Source: Phalacrocorax aristotelis (Eukaryota > Chordata > Aves > Suliformes > Phalacrocoracidae). Taken from it: a stretch of DNA of 64,000 nt. Of this stretch, positions 48,101 through 63,400 are shown piece after piece. The DNA is taken from NCBI RefSeq assembly GCF_949628215.1, contig NC_134282.1, positions 4,633,001 through 4,697,000 on the forward strand, given 5' to 3'. Positions within the stretch are counted from its first letter, which is position 1; every line of letters begins with the position of its first letter. The translations under genes were made by a program, and so were the position numbers. Below the pieces are notes generated by a model that was given only the letters and a program-made list of their open reading frames with translations, was not told where the DNA came from and searched no databases.

Positions 48101-51100
48101 CGCTCAGAGTTTGCGCACAAACCTGTTGCTAATATTTTATTTTACTGGGACAAATGAACAAAAACAAACAAACCCTACTTACTTTTGAATGACCCTGCCT
48201 GAAACCCACAGGGATACAGCAGATGAAGCCTGACTTTCCTGGGCAGGAATGTCATGGCATCAAGTAAGGGAGGGCTACCCCAGCACTGCCATCCCATCTG
48301 CGTTGTGACCCTGCTCCACGCTGGGCAGCCTCAGCATCACAGGGAAGCCTGTGCCAGGCCGTGCAATAATTCCTTGTTCAATGCAAAACCAGCGGCACAC
48401 GGCTGATAAAATAACACTGGGAGCTTCCACGCAACCAGCATCGCGTGACTTGTGTGATTAAAGCTAGAGATTTCCTTCCTGTATGCAGTCTGGCTCCACT
48501 GTGGCATTAAAATCAGCATATAATACAAAGGGGTGGGTGGGGGGACTCGGCAGCACAGCAGGGACCCTCGGCAGGACAGCCACACGTGAACACCAGTAGC
48601 TGCTGGTGCTTCCCTGCCTAGCCTTGACCTCCACCATCCTTTAGGGGGGAGTGATTCCTAGGCAGGATCTAGTTGTACAATCTGGGGCAAATTACTTGGT
48701 TTTCTTGTTTCTGTCACAGCCTGTAACACCAGCTTCTCATCTACACCACGAAGGTGTTTTGAAGACAAAGGTAAGAGAAAGGGCTCTCAGGGGATACAAG
48801 AAGGAGTTTGGTGCCCACCTTCCAGTGATACTCAAGTATAGCTGGCATCTGGAGATAGCAGAACAGAGGAAAACAAGTGAAATAAAGCCATTACCCCTTT
48901 CTCCTTTAAATGGCATCCTCCTTTGTCTTTTTTTCTATTTTATTTTTGCATGTGGAATCTAAAGATGGGGAGCAGCACAACATTAAACCCCTGTATGTGC
49001 TCACGTGTGTGCATGTACCAGCAGCGACCGCATCGTCCTGGCTGGCAGCGAGCAACAGGTCACAGCCTGCTCCAGGTTACAAACGCCAACCCCTGGAGAA
49101 AGAGGCCAAAACACAGGTAGAAAAGCTGCAGACACTTGGTGAGTAGCTGCAGTCTGTGGTTATTTCAGCTAATAAAATTGTAACCCTCTCAATGACTGGT
49201 CCAAAAATAGGTTACGGTTTTGGAGAGACACAAAAACCAGTCATCCTGCTTCTGGGATCGTTCCCTGCCCCGCAGCTTCGCTCTGCTTTCCAAAACAACG
49301 AGCTTTGCCAGCGATGCGTGGCTGTAAATGCTCAGCTCAAAGGTAATTAGGGCAGGAGATAAATACGTGTGGTGGCTGTCGGTCCCCCGCCATCAGGGGC
49401 ATCTTGGGACAGCATATCTTTTAGTGTAAAAATATTACTGCAATCTCTCCGATCTGCAGCTTAATGTAATAACGTCTCTCTTGAGCAGGGCACTGGCAGA
49501 TGCACAGCAGCTAAACGGATTTTGCAAGCTGAACCAGCCACCCAAACAGCAGAAGGAAAAAGCAGTTTGCTCCAGTGCCACGGGACTGGCGGGGAAGCCG
49601 GCAGAGCCCAGCCCGGGAGGCTGGAGGTGCATGGGGAGCATCGGTGACCCCCACCCCCCCAATCCTGCACCCTCAGGTGAGCGTCCCCTGCCCCCTTCTG
49701 CAGCACAGTGAGCCAGGAGCTGCCTCCCTTGTTCAGCCCGGGCCCATCTGCTTGATGGCAGACAAAACATAATGGAAATGCTTTGCACTGATTAATTCAT
49801 TTTAGATTTCTGCAAACTGAGTAAATCCCAGCAGGATGAAAAGCACGAAGCAGACCCTGAGCACACAGGATAGTTCAGCATCACAGTATTTCCTACACGT
49901 GGAGAGCCCAAACGCAGACCCTGCACCCCGGCTGCCCTTCGAGCAAGGCTGTGCAAGAAGTGGATTTGTTTTTCCCCCTTCTCATTGCCTCAGGCTTGAA
50001 AAGGCTTGTCTGGTTTAAGGCCAGACAATTGCTAAAGGCTTTATGGCAAGCAAAGAGTATCTTAGAGAGACTATGAAAATATTAGTAACAGCATTAGCCA
50101 AAAATGTTAAATGCATTTAGCTAATTAAATCATACAATGAAGTAATAATATATTTTAAACGTAAGCTGTAAGGCAGTGCCTGGATTCCCAAGGCAATACA
50201 TCTTTTCCAGTCTCAAAACAAAACCTTGCTACAGTAGATGCTGGCATCAGCACAGAATTTAAGGCTCTTCAAAATGCTGTTAAAAGCCTCCTATATTTCC
50301 CCCCACCCTGGCAGCAAACACCATCCAGCTTTTGCATTTTAATTGGGGCCCATCACGACACCAAGACTGATGTGTTTCTCTTCTGGTCTTCAAAGCAGGC
50401 ACACGTTGTTCAGACACACAATTAAAAAGGAAACCTGAAAGCTGCCAGTATTTCAAGAGACACTGAAATGAGCAGAGATCACCGGAGAGGACAAACAGTT
50501 GCATCCCATGCAAAACAATTAAGCAAGAGCGGCGGACGTGCCCTGACAGTGGGTACAGAATAGCGACGTCTAAAACCAGTCTAGAGCCAGTTTAGGGCAC
50601 CGAGTAGAAAAAACACACTTCTGACTGTAAACAGGAAACTCTTCTATCCCCTTTTCTTGTTTTTCTCTAATAAAATTATTTTCTCCAAGAGCTGTAGAGG
50701 TTACAAGTGCAGCCATGTTTGAGCATCACTCCCTCCATTGGCAGCTCACTTACCCAAGCACGGCTAGTTTTTCAGAGTTCCTTTGTCAATCTAATTAAAG
50801 CTTTCCATTTTGTTGCTGCGAGCAGTGGAGCTGATAGTTAACTGCGAAAATTGTACCGAGGATCCAATATCTGCTGCGCAGCTGCCTCAGTGCTCATAGG
50901 CTTCCCAGGGTCATGGCGGTAGGGGTGGAGCGGCAGCAGAGATACAGAGAGGATGGAAAAAAAAAAATAATCCAGCAACTTTTGGAAACACTAGTGGTTT
51001 GGGAGTGTCTCTAACTGGATTTTCACAGGAATGAATAATTAAATATATATACACACATATAATAATTGGATATCCAAAGTAGAGTGCAACGCAAACCCCC

Positions 51101-54100
51101 CAAGCCTTATCCTCTCTTTGCATCCTCTCCAAATGCAGGGGGGGACCACTTCCATTTTTTTTCTGATTCTCCTGCAACTCTTTTTCTTAAAAATGAATAA
51201 AGAAAAAACAATATCAGGTGCTCTCCCCCTTTGCTAAAGGCACTTTTAGTTCCCCCTCCTCTCCAATGTGCCAGCAGGCCCTGACAAGGTGAAAGAGGAC
51301 AACACTTGTTTAGATGAAACTTTATATGCCGTGAGAGCCATCCTGTCTGTGCAAGCAATCCTGAAACCCTGGGACCAGGACTCTTTATTTCTGATTCAAG
51401 GGACCATTCAATTACAAGATCCCTGTGGAAGGATAGGAAACACGCACCAAACCACTGTGCAGTACAGCAAAACGTGCAATGGCAAATGGCCCCTCAAAAT
51501 GTGCCACATTTGTATGATTTATGCTAATTTTCTGGTTTATCATCTTAATTGGACTTGGTCACTAGGAGAGGAGAGGGGTCAGGGGTAGCTAATGGCACAC
51601 ATAGTGCTGTTGCTTGAGGAGAATTTTGGGGAGAGCTGCAGCCAGGTTGGGGGATGCTTTTAATTAAGCCATATCCCTAAAATGCTCTTGATGAAATGCC
51701 AAAAGGTGGAGCACCAGATAATGAAGCAGGTGATTCAGGCGAGATATACACTGTCGAACCAATAGAAATTACTTAATGAACTGCCTGAACTCACCAACAG
51801 AGCTGCTGAGATATCTGCAAGCAGAAAAGGTGATTGCACAGAAATTCTGATTTTTTTTCTTTTCTCCTGGCTCTGACGACCTCCTGGAAATCCCAGTGCA
51901 GCCACCCCTGCAGCCTGAAGGACCAGGCCACCTTCTTGCTCCTTGGAGGCTGGCCCACTGCTAGGCAGGCTACCCTTGCTGCCAGGACGAAGCCTTGCCT
52001 GCGGGAGATCTGTTTCCCGGTGCTCCTTGTGGGTGTTTTACAGGAGCTTCAAAGAAGAAAAAAAATAGAAAATCTGACTATGGCTAATTAAATATCATCT
52101 GCCTGAGCAGGAATGTTACCTCTCCAGTGCATCCCTCCATAACTCCAAAAGAAAGCCAGATGCTGCAGATGAGTCTGTGTGGCGACACTTCCTATGGGTC
52201 CTCCTCCGGGGACCCAGGGCTTCAGGGTGGTCTTCCAAAGCCAAAGAAAGCCTTTTCCTACCCACGGCTTAGCTGAAGGTTTTAAACACACTCCTCGGTT
52301 GGCTTCAGTTGTTGTTGCTGAGCTGTTACATGTTGTTTATGCTTTGCCCACTAAGTGGAGCTGGGGACTCTCCCATGCTTCCCCTCCTGGGATGATGCCA
52401 GTGCAATGTTTATTTTCCTCGCCGGACGAAGTGGCAGGGTCATCTGTCGGCAACGTGGCTGCAGCTCACACAGACCCACACTGGCCCACGGGCCGGCAAA
52501 GTAATGGTGCATCACTTGATTTCCATCACACGCGGTTGGGGACTTTCCCCTTTTTCTATGAGAGGACATGTGGTTTTGAGCCCAACCCACGTAGCCCTGG
52601 GCAAGCGAACATGTGAACATCCACAGTTTTGGAGGGTGAAACTAAAGCAGTTTCCTGCTTTGATGCTTTCCTGCTTCAGCTTTTTTTCACAAATTCCATT
52701 AATTAACGTTTCCAATATCTACAGGTACTGAAACTTTTCAGGAACCTTCTCATACCTTGATCCTCTGTTGTGTTTTTTAAACCTCTTTTATATAAACAGC
52801 CTAAAAATACCTATAGTATGATATGGCAGGTCAGCTACAAAAGTTTTGCTGTTTTCTGCCATGAAGATCAATTCAACCATTAAGGCAGACTGTTTGCTTT
52901 GCTAGAGACCATCCAACACCCACACAAGTTCATACGTTCCCAGAGAGACTTCCCTGGGATTTGGGAAAGCGGCTGACCATTAATTCATCCACACACCACC
53001 ACCTTTCCTGCTGCCAAAGATCACGTCAGAAATAACCTCAGAGGAGAACAGAGCGTGTCTCTAGAGAAAATAGGGGACGTGGAAATAAACCAGGATAAAA
53101 TTACAGCTTTACGAAATTCATTGCACTACCCTGCAATGGAAAGATAATTAGGAAATTGTTTTTGTACTAATGATTCAGATCTAGCTGTGCAGGAGCTGTG
53201 TCAGGAACATGACTTTAATTTAACCTAATGCTACCGTACGGAAACATGGTTTGCAATATTTTTATGCCCAGGAATCAGATACTCCCAGTGCACTGCCCCT
53301 CCCCTCCCTGCCCCCTCTCCCCAGATCACCGTCTCAGACAAGGGCATTTGGAAACTGCACAACGTGAACAACAGCTAATTGTCCTTAATGTTGTTTGCAA
53401 TGATGTAGGTTCAACCTGAAAGAGTTGAGTTAGTGAGATGATTTTCCATGAACCTGATTATGAGTTTTGAGACTCAATTACAATATGATCATCTAATTGT
53501 TCAGGCTGGATAAAATCCATAAAATCACTGAAACCTTCTACTGAGACGGGTCCACAAGATGCTCCTACCCAGAGCAGTCTCTGAAAAACTCTGATGTTAC
53601 TTCAGGTGTTGGAGTCTCCTCCTGAATATTCCTTTCCTGGCGGTCAAGCTTGTAGGAAAACTTCAAGCATTTCTATTCAGTTACAATGAAACCCGCCCTA
53701 TATTAAAGTAATAATTATATTCAAATTGTGTCAGCACATTGACAATGTTTACTGAAATAATAATTTGTAAATGTATTTATGCAGCATATATATCTTATGG
53801 TTGCCTCTACGAGGGTTTTCTTTGCAGACAAAATATTTGGTTGACAAATATTTACAATTCCTCATGGAAACGTTGCCAAGGGAAACCATACTACTGATAT
53901 ACAGCGAGAGAGAAATACGTCACCCAGCACTGCATAAAAATCTGTGGATGAGCGGTACAAGGAGTAGATTTGTATATAGTTTTTCACTTTGTGAAACAAA
54001 GTCTACTTCTTTTTAGTGATCACTATACAGTTGCATGGCAAACAACGAGTTTTCTTTAGTGTGTAATGAATTTAGAAGTATTTAATGAATAGTACATTTA

Positions 54101-57100
54101 ATCTTTTCCCCTTCCTTTGCCTCCCAGACTTGAGAGTGACTCAATATCTCTTCCAAACTTATAAGGTAGCATCTGTTTCAAGAGCAGTCTGGACCAGCAC
54201 ACAGGGATAAGGATGGCCTTGGAGGAAAGCAAGTTCCTCATAAACCAGGTCCATCTTAAAACTTAATAGGCATATACTGAATATTATGTACTTAAGTAAA
54301 CTAAAATGAGAAATATCCTTGTAGTCAGTTCCTTTTAATCTAAGAAAAACGGAAACAGATTTCATAGCACGGAGAATTTCCTAATATATTGAAACATATT
54401 GTCGTTATTGCTTTATTGCCAGTTATCTCAGCGTTCTTATCAGCACATCCACTTGGTAAACGAATAAACCCTTTCACGACACAGCTCTGGCTTGAATGCT
54501 AGCCACAGGCTGGGCTGAGAGAGCAGAGCCCCAGGCAAGGCAGAGGGTGCCCGTCCTGCCCAGCTGGGCAGCACTGCCATCCTTGGAGTCTTTACACAAA
54601 GAGATTCAGTGATTTAAAAACGAACAGGACCATTTCTAACTATTAAAGCCTTGACCTGCCCGTTCCAGCCAAAACCGTGGCAGGAGCTGGTGTCGCACCA
54701 GCCACTGCTGGGGGTGACTGAGAGATGACCCACGGTCCTGGCTCTGCTATCAGGGCACTGAGGTGGCTCTTTGCCTGCATCAGAGATGTGCAAGTATGTT
54801 ACTGGGGAGCATTTAGTTTTCAGGGCTTAATTTAGTGAGTATCTCACTCCTGAGTAGACCTTACATGTTACCGAGATAAAGTATTTATTACCAAGTAATA
54901 AATACTGATGAGAAAGTCACAATATGCAAATGCGGTGCTGGTGGGCTGTATTTTGGTGACTATGTGGGAGAAACATCTACATGCACTTCTAATATATCTG
55001 AAGGGGGTTCTCCCAGATAAATCTATGCCTCTTTCACTTATATGCACACACATAAAAACATAACACCTGTCTAAACTTTCACTGTGGAGTCAGTTCTATG
55101 CCAAGTGACTGAAAAATCCCTTCACTGCACCAATTTCCTAATTGTTTACACGCAGACTGGTGTTACCTTTCCTGTTAGATAGGGTTCCCATAGCAACATT
55201 ACTTTTATCACAGAAGAGGATTCACCAGATTAAAAACAGACGCCTTCAGGTAATTAAAATACATGAAATTTGTTTGTTATTTACATTTCTGCTAGCAAAG
55301 AACCACAATACTCAATTCAAACCAGGATGCTGAGGATCTTTGCGACCGAGCAAACAAGAAATAAAGCTGTCAGTGTATGTCTAGTACAAAATGGGGACTT
55401 GCCAGCTGCAGGAGGCCTTGCACACAAAAAGCCTCCCAGTTTGGAGCACGCGATGCAGAGAAGGGCAGGCTGTGCAACCTGGTATTTGCATTCAGAGCCG
55501 GTGCCAGAAGGTTGGGATGAATGGCCTAGTTCATCTTCTAGAGAGGCAGTTTTCAAGAGAAGATGTAACGCATTGGATGTGTAAGAGCTTTAACCCTGGT
55601 GTCCTGGCCTGAATGATGGCGAAGGGGGGATTTGAACACGGTTACCTGTTTCCCAGGTGACTTCAGCTAGATATAGTATTTGCCACCTCTGCCTTGCAAG
55701 GCTTCAAACCTCCAGTTTACTAGAGGCTGGGCAAAACTCACTCTTCCTGAAGTATCAAAATGTGAGTTCCCATTAGAAGAGCTCAAGATCCAAACCAGTG
55801 CTTCTGATCCTTTCCAACTTTGTCCAAAGAGTTTGCATTTTGGTTTTTGCTTTGCCCCCTTAGCACTTCCAGAGGGAGAGTGCAGGGGTCACTCCCAGCC
55901 TTACCCTTGCAATGCTCATGGCTGCCCCAGCCTGTCGCAGGTGAAGGCAAGCACAGGATTCAATCTCTGCTGTAAGGTGACAGGACGGGAGCAGCTCTGG
56001 GAGTGCTACTGCTGGAGTCAGAGCAAAAAGAGTAAACTTAGCAGGGAAAGTTGGATCTGGAAAAGCAGCCTTCCACTTGGCACCGAAGGGCATTTTGCAC
56101 AGAGAGGGGGTTTCCCTTTGCTAGTTGATGTGGCCATCAGGTTAGAACCAGGAGGTTGAAAGTAGGTCTTTGTCCTTGTCCTGAGTGAACAGAGGACCTA
56201 GCCAGTAAAAGGACTTTGGCTAGCAGGCTGAATTAAACTGCTCGTTCCCCTCCATGGTTGTAACAGCAAAGACGGGAACATTCAGAAAGCTGGATTTCAA
56301 GCTGCTTCACTGTGAAGCTAGACTCTATGCCACAGCGTTTTTGTACAGCTTCCAGTAAACTGAAGTGCAGAAAGCCCTTCTTGGACTAAATCTGTCCTCG
56401 ATGAATTTTAAGATCTTTGTTTCCAAATGAACGTTCGATTTGAGCAGCTGCTATGGAAAGTTTTCTGGTTCAGAAGTATTGGGAATATTAAACCCAGTGT
56501 TGTCTTAACTGTGTCCCTAACTACACCACTTCTTATTTACTCCACAGCTAGAGACTGGAGGAGTGAGGACTTAAGTCACACCGAATAAGAGGCAACTTTG
56601 ACTTTAACAGCAGAGACAGTTTGGGCTTCCAGCCTTCTTCATCCCTACTTTGAGATATACTATTTCAGCAGAGGTTTGGCATTTGTTGTCTAACCATTGG
56701 CAAACCCCAACTCCTCCCAGCAGCTACCACGACAGAGCCCAGTGGTGGATGAAAGCAAAAAGATATTTAAATGCAGATAGGGGTGTCCTCATCCTTTCCT
56801 CTGAGTTCTCATGATGATGAACAGAGCAGCTCACCCTTTCAGAATTGAGATTCATGGTTCCCATGATCGATGAAGACCCGCCATAGAGTCGTGTTTCAAG
56901 CTTCTTTGCCAGATATTATAACCAGGAACTTTAAAAAAAAGTTACAAAAGAAGAGCTAACTTCCATTCTTTGGTATTAAACACCATATCCAACCTTGCAT
57001 CACATAAACTGCAATTAAAACCTGACTGCTTTGGTGACAGACAGAAGAGAATAACATGCAGCTGAAAGTACACCAGCCCCTGGAAGTCCAGTTTAGCCCC

Positions 57101-57360
57101 TGGAAGGCTCATGCTGTCACAGATGTTTCCATTGTAAATGGCCCATGAAGTCCATATGTGACATCGCTGTGGCCTTGCAGTGTTCTTTTTATTGTCCTGG
57201 CATATCTTCAAAAAGACACATTTGTTTTTGGGAAGATAAAATGGAAATAAATTTTAATGAAAAATGAGTACAGAAGTGATTACATAGAAGGAAATTAAAC
57301 CAGCAGTGTTATGTCTGGCAAGTCTCCTCCACTCTTTGAATAAGCTGGTTATCCCTTGGT
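45166..57360. other. Gene-poor intergenic region
   Basis: No exon of a known gene, RNA gene or CR1 copy was recognised. The longer open frames (45632-45985 minus with a signal-peptide-like start, 55680-56159 plus, 52179-52616 plus) have no family match. AT-rich stretches near 50040-50170 and 53640-54140 contain TAATTAA- and TTTAAT-type words that could be homeodomain sites, but this needs alignment. TGAGTCAT (AP-1/MAF-like) occurs at 45998-46005. Confidence 0.6.
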
Positions 57361-57432
57361 TAAAACACAAAACAAAAAACAAAACAAACAAAAGCAAAAC
57401 ACCCCAAACCAACCAATCAAACAAAAAAAAAC
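57361..57432 (+). repeat. A-rich (CAAA)n-like simple repeat
   Basis: About 70 bases made of A-runs separated by single C residues (AAAACAAAC and similar), with some CCAA words. No mobile-element body is attached on either side, so I call it simple sequence, not a poly(A) tail. Confidence 0.8.
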
Positions 57433-60400
57433 CCACAAAGAACTGGAAGAGAGGACAATATCCATTAAAAAAAGTTATAACCCCAGCCAACACCCTTCAT
57501 TCATTTGGGAAAAATGTTGATTTGGGGTTATTTGGAGCAAGTTTAGTTGCTACCATGGAGCTTTAATGGTGGTGACACTACAGACCAGCCCAGTGGGCTA
57601 CTCGGAGTGCAAACCCAAGGCCCTTGCAAGCAGCCTGACTGGTGATCTCTATCTATTCCTTACTGCAGCCTGAGCTGCAGACTAAACCTAATGCCAAAGC
57701 AAATGACTCACATGAAAAGATGGCAGCCTACAGACTCAAGTGACCACCTGAATATGGTTTTGAACCTGTAAAGCATTTCTAAATGAACAGAAAGGTATAT
57801 GATACTCTGCATTCGGAGAATGATGGGATGCCAGGAACTGCATGTTCTGTTCTTCACTGCTGTAAGACCTCTGGCTCATCCATAAATCCTCTGAGCAGGC
57901 TCCGATGACTTTTCACTCTCTTACAGCAGCACCACACAAATTAATGCCCAGTAGCTCCAACCTGTAGTTATCACAAAAATAACAAGACACCTTCTTACAG
58001 ACTTCGAGCACAGGGTGCTCACAGACTTGCAAGATGCATTTGATCTCTGCTCTGGAGGGTAAATTAACCAGCTGACTTTGCACAGAAGAAATCACGTGTG
58101 CCCATGCCGCAGTGGTGACCTGGCCACGGGGGCAGTAACCCCACCAAGGGGCACTAATCAGCCTCTGGTCTGTGAACGTCTTCCAGTTGTTCCTAAACTG
58201 TTAATCTACCTAAAGGTTCAACCTTCCCAATCTTTACAATGCAAACCTTACCTGCTTGGAGATACTTGGGTTAAAACCGCAAATAACTTGCTTTCTAGAC
58301 ATTAAATTTTAGTATAAAATTGCAAGCCCCATTGTGAAAACTACCCATTCCCTACAATAGCCGAGCAGCACGCGCTAATGCCGCTGGCACGTATTCCTGC
58401 CAGGCTACACCTAATCATTGCATGCTGAGCTGCGGCACAACTTCAAAAGCAGGAATTAACAGAGCTGTTGTAGATCATACGTATGTTCAGCTGGGAACTC
58501 ACTGAGAGCAACGGCCATAAAACGTACCGTTGTCAGAGCATTTGGAAGAGGAGGTGCCTGTGCTCTGGTGGTCCTCCAGAAGCAGATTACTGCTTCCTAG
58601 GTGGTCTTTGGACTTCAGTACACTTTGCCCCAAGGATCACTCCCAACCCTGTCGCTATGTTTGTCTCTGCTTGGGCAAAGGGCAGATGTAGGGCGCTCCT
58701 GTCATAACACCACGAGACGTGGCTGCCTAAGAGGTTCTTGCCTAGTCTAAGACCTCATCCAGGTTCTCCGCAGCCTGTGAGAGATGGTAGAACTTCCTGA
58801 GGACAATGCATCTCACCTGCCCTAGCCATCTGCCCTACACGGGCATGAGCTCCAGGGATCCCACAGAAATATCTTGGATTAGACATGCCTCATGGAGTGA
58901 TTCAGGTACCTCAACATAAGCGTCTAATGACTCAGCTCTCAATTGATTATACTGGTCATAGCCTATCTGGTAAAAGTTAGAGTGAAGGTCATTTTGAAGG
59001 AAACAAAACAAACATCTTGCTAAGGAAGGTTACTAGCTTTGACGCTTCCCTATAGATTTTCTTGTTTTGGAAAACACAGTGGCAACATACAGTGTCATTG
59101 AAACGAAGCCTGACTCATTTATCCGTACAAGCATGACAGTCAGAAGCAGTGGGGTAAAACAGAGTGGTTGCTTACTCTGCCTTAGCATTTCCTTCGTGCT
59201 TAGGCATGGCCGCTTTAGCCCTGTTATCCTGCTTCTCCTGCCCAGTTTATGTGACTTCATGCTCCCCTCTTGGACTGCCTGTACAACAGCTGCCTTATTT
59301 AAATTGTTTTTCAAATCATACAGTTTCTCACCTTCTTTAACAAGGGAGGCAGTTCCCTACCTGAAAAGGGGCATCTGTTATGAGTTAGGCAACAATGGAG
59401 AGGAAACCCCAGGATAACTCGGTGTTATCTTGCATCAAGCAATATCACTGTTAGCGAGCAAAACATCACACAGAGGTCCTGAACATACTACAAATATCTT
59501 TTTTTTTTTTTTTAAATTAAATTTGGACTCAAACCATCCATGCCCCTATTCTGAAAGGAACACCTATAAACAACAGTTCAGCTGGGCCTTTGCCAAGAGA
59601 GAACTAATTTTATGCTTCATCAGAAAAATCACATTTCACTCCCAAGAATAATTTTAATCCTGTTCCTAATTCACATACATTAACACTCAGAAGTGATTAG
59701 AGTTGCACAACATGAAGTAATCAAGTTTAAGCACTGTACATAACACTCAGCAGTTTCTGCCCAAGGCAGAACATACCCTCAACAAATCTGTTAGCAGGGT
59801 TGCCCTTTTGGGATTATCTGTGCATTTTCTGTTGACAAAAATATTCCCTGGAATACCAAAAGAAAGAAGACAATAAAGAGGCTGCCTTCATAACTCTTCA
59901 CACACAACTTATAGTTTGTGTAAGGTTCTCTGAGCCTTTTTTGCTTGGCTTTTTGACTCATCTGAACTCATTTACTTTGGGTCAAATCCAGAAGTCTTTA
60001 TGGAGTGAAGGTTCGTTGCCTCCAAATGACCAAATCTTGAGAGAGCCCTCAGTCCCCAGTAAGAAAACTGTCAATTCAATCAGGCTACTTCTCTGCTAAT
60101 AAATTAAATATTCTTGGGACCATTCTCTCAGTTATTGGCCAGGTGGCACAGGATGACCTGTGTCCACAATGCTTAACTCTCGCAACCTGCAAAACAAAAA
60201 TGTTGTGTGCAAATTGCCTCCAGGAAGGGTTGACCCATCCTGACTTCTGCACCATGCCCAAGGACCACTGCCTGGCATGGGCCAGAATTGTGCCATGGAT
60301 GGCTCTAACATCTGAATGGTATCAAGGACTGACCTCCTGCACCTGGGAATGTGACTCCAAACGGCTTGTACACGAGTACAGAGGTAGCCTCAAAGTCCAA

Positions 60401-63400
60401 CTTTTGAGTCTACTTACTGCTTTAGCACTTACTGCTAAATTTGCATGGTCCTTAATCAGGGAAGCTATCATTGAAACCAAACACAAGAAGTGAGCCAAGG
60501 CGTCTGAGTTTTGCAAAATATTGCACTCTTTGGTTAATCTTGGAAGCTTGAACTTGCAGAGTTTTCTAGTTATAATACCTTCTCGATGCTGTTAATAGGA
60601 AAACCTGATTAATTCTTGTACAATCCACCACATTGCTCTATTTCTTCACTTAATCCCTCATGGATAAGAGTGAGAGGAAGCATGAACAGAATAAGATAAA
60701 TTGACACTGACTATTAACAAAACAATGTTTTAAAATAATCCAGCTGATTAAATATGCCTGGTATTGAACATATTGCTGCCCCTGAGCAGCAGCAGCAAGG
60801 GAAATCTGGGCTTTGGCTGCCTTGGCACTGAACAGAACCTGTGGCGTGATGCCTTGCTCTGCTTGGGTCTTCCTCCTTGGGCAAGGCTCCTGTGTAAGGA
60901 ATAAGTAATGCCACATTCAATTTCTTTAATATGGCTTTTCATTCTCTATATTTAAGTCTGAACAAGGAGAACCTGTACTGAGGAGATGAGAAGGACAGCC
61001 AAAGCTAGAGGGACTCTTGGGCTTGCTGATGACTATCAGCTTCTTGCACCACAGCCCTGTTCAAGACAGCACCTTTAATTTAAATCAATTATTTCAAAGT
61101 ATTCACTGCTTCCTTCAGAGACCTTAGAACACCACCAAGGGGGGTGTTAAACGTGGACCCAGAGCTGTGCTTTGCAACATAACCTCTATTTAGCACCTTT
61201 CCTCTGGTTCTTATCTTACCCATCACTTCTCCAGGCCAAGCACTATGTTAAAGGATGTCTCAGAACCTCAGAAACTCTGAAGATTACTTTTCTTCTCTAC
61301 TGCCTCAAGTGCTTCAGAAAACATTAAATAACTTCTATTGTCCTTGCGATACAGGTGGTATTGACCATCTGCATTTCTCATTCAGGGAATGAGAGGCAGA
61401 GAGCACAGCTACATCCAAGGGAAGGTTATCAAATTAAATGGCGCAACATTAAAAAGCCATCCAGTAACTCACAGTTTGTATTTCTAGAGTTTAGGATTAT
61501 GTGAAAGTGAAACCACTTGATCAAAGAAAAATTTCCAAGCTATTGTACAGCCATTTGGGTTTCTCTTGTGTGCTGAGCTGTTTCCCAGTTCCTGAAGACA
61601 TCTAACCTGGAAGCATTCTGCAGCAGCCTCAACAGAGGAGCTGGAAGTTGTGTGCAGGTGCATTAAATGCCCAACCAAGGCTTCATTCGCGTTCGGTGCC
61701 CCGCCATGCAGCCAATGGGCGCGTGCCCTGTGCATGGCACAGCTCTGCATGTCCTGCTGGGACCAGGAAGGGTGACCACACATATCTCTTTTGGACAGAG
61801 ATTAATTTTCCCTTTGTTTGCTTCACTTGTACGTTCTGGTCTCCAGCACAAGCAAAATGGAAAAACGTGGGGAACGCACAGCCCTACACGAGGCAGAGGT
61901 GCCTACTGGCAGAAGCTTGCTGCAGGGACGAGACCGCATCTCCATTGCGATTTGGTCAGAGTACAGAAAATGGAGGCAGGGGAAGGGCTGTAGTAGTCTG
62001 AGATAACAAGGGTCCCAATATCCCAATTTACCAAAGCTGATGTGATGCTTTTCCCATACTCTCAGCTCTGCAAGCGAAGGCTGCTCCATGCCTCGGGCAT
62101 GAAAAACAGCAGTTCAGTCCCTTACCCCCAGACATCATCATCGTCATGGGATTACACAGTGTGTGCTGCAACTCCAGATTTAAAGTGAGAAACTCATCTA
62201 CACCCAGCTCGTTTCAAACTTAAGAGAAAATAAAACCAAAACAAAACATAACGGAGGCAGCCTGGGCTGGAAGAACCACAAGCAAAAATTTCTGACCCCA
62301 TGATGATGCTGTTAGTTACGGGAAAAGGGTTTATTCTCTCCCCCTTTGCCTATTTTAATTCTTTAGAGTTCTTCACCCCTATCACAGAAACTCAGAGTTA
62401 TATTACAAACCTCCAAAACAGTCTTCTCGCAGGATAGCATGGTGTTAGGAGCCCTGTACATCAGTTCTGCATATGTACAGAGCAGGTAAGAGGCTGGTGG
62501 AGGCTGGTCCTCTCAGGCATTAGCAGAGCTTTGGCCAGGGCTGGCCTTGTTTGCAAGGCCTGGTATGTTATGCATTGAAGTCAGTCAGGCCTTTTGTAAC
62601 GTAAAATTGAAGAAGAAATATAAAGGAAAGAAAAAATTGCACCAGGAGTCAGGAAAAACAGGATGGAAGAGAAAACACATCTACTCTAACTCCAGAGGAA
62701 AAGAGCAAGGCAGTGAAATATGCCCATCCTAACTGCTCAAAAGGAAAGTATTGACTACTTCTGAGAACAAAACTATTATTATCACTAAATTCGTGTTTCA
62801 GGATGTTAACTGCATGCCCAGAAAGCATCTCTGACGAGTCCAATGGACTGCAAAGGGAGCAATTAGGGCAGCAAAGTGTTTTGGAAAATGCTCTCGACCA
62901 TCTGCTGGCCCTACATAACTTTCCAGCATTTAGATATCAGTAATACTTATCTCTCTACAAGCACACTACCTTGCTTCCAACCACCCCATAAACATGTCTT
63001 GATTTTGACTGCCCTACAGTCCTTCTGCATTTATAGTTACTCCTCCTGATTCAGGTACATGCAATTATTTCCAACAGATCACCAAGCCATAAGGCAAGCG
63101 TCAACAGTCCCCCAGCCACCTCCAAACCATCGCCTAAACCACCTCAGAACATCAAACCCACCATTTTGCTCTCTTCTAATCACTTGACATTTGTTGACCT
63201 TGTAGCCCCATGCCATAGCCTGCCCAATGTAGCCTTTGCCAAAGCCCACAGGATGGTTGCAGGAATCAGCCAAAAGATGCAGCAGATAAACCCTGGTACT
63301 ATCAGTAGGAATTGCGGTGATTTATTTGTCAGGGGTTTTGTTCTTCCGGAGAGCTGGCAGTCAGTGGTACCCACTTGCAGGAAAGCTTTGGGGAACAGTC

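Noticed and set aside
55680-56159. 159-codon + frame as a gene
   Set aside because: No recognisable domain, no signal peptide, no splice or promoter context. Its length is compatible with chance in this window.
57361-57432. A-rich tract as the poly(A) tail of a retrocopy
   Set aside because: The sequence before it shows no coding or repeat body, and the tract is interrupted regularly by C, so a simple repeat is more likely.
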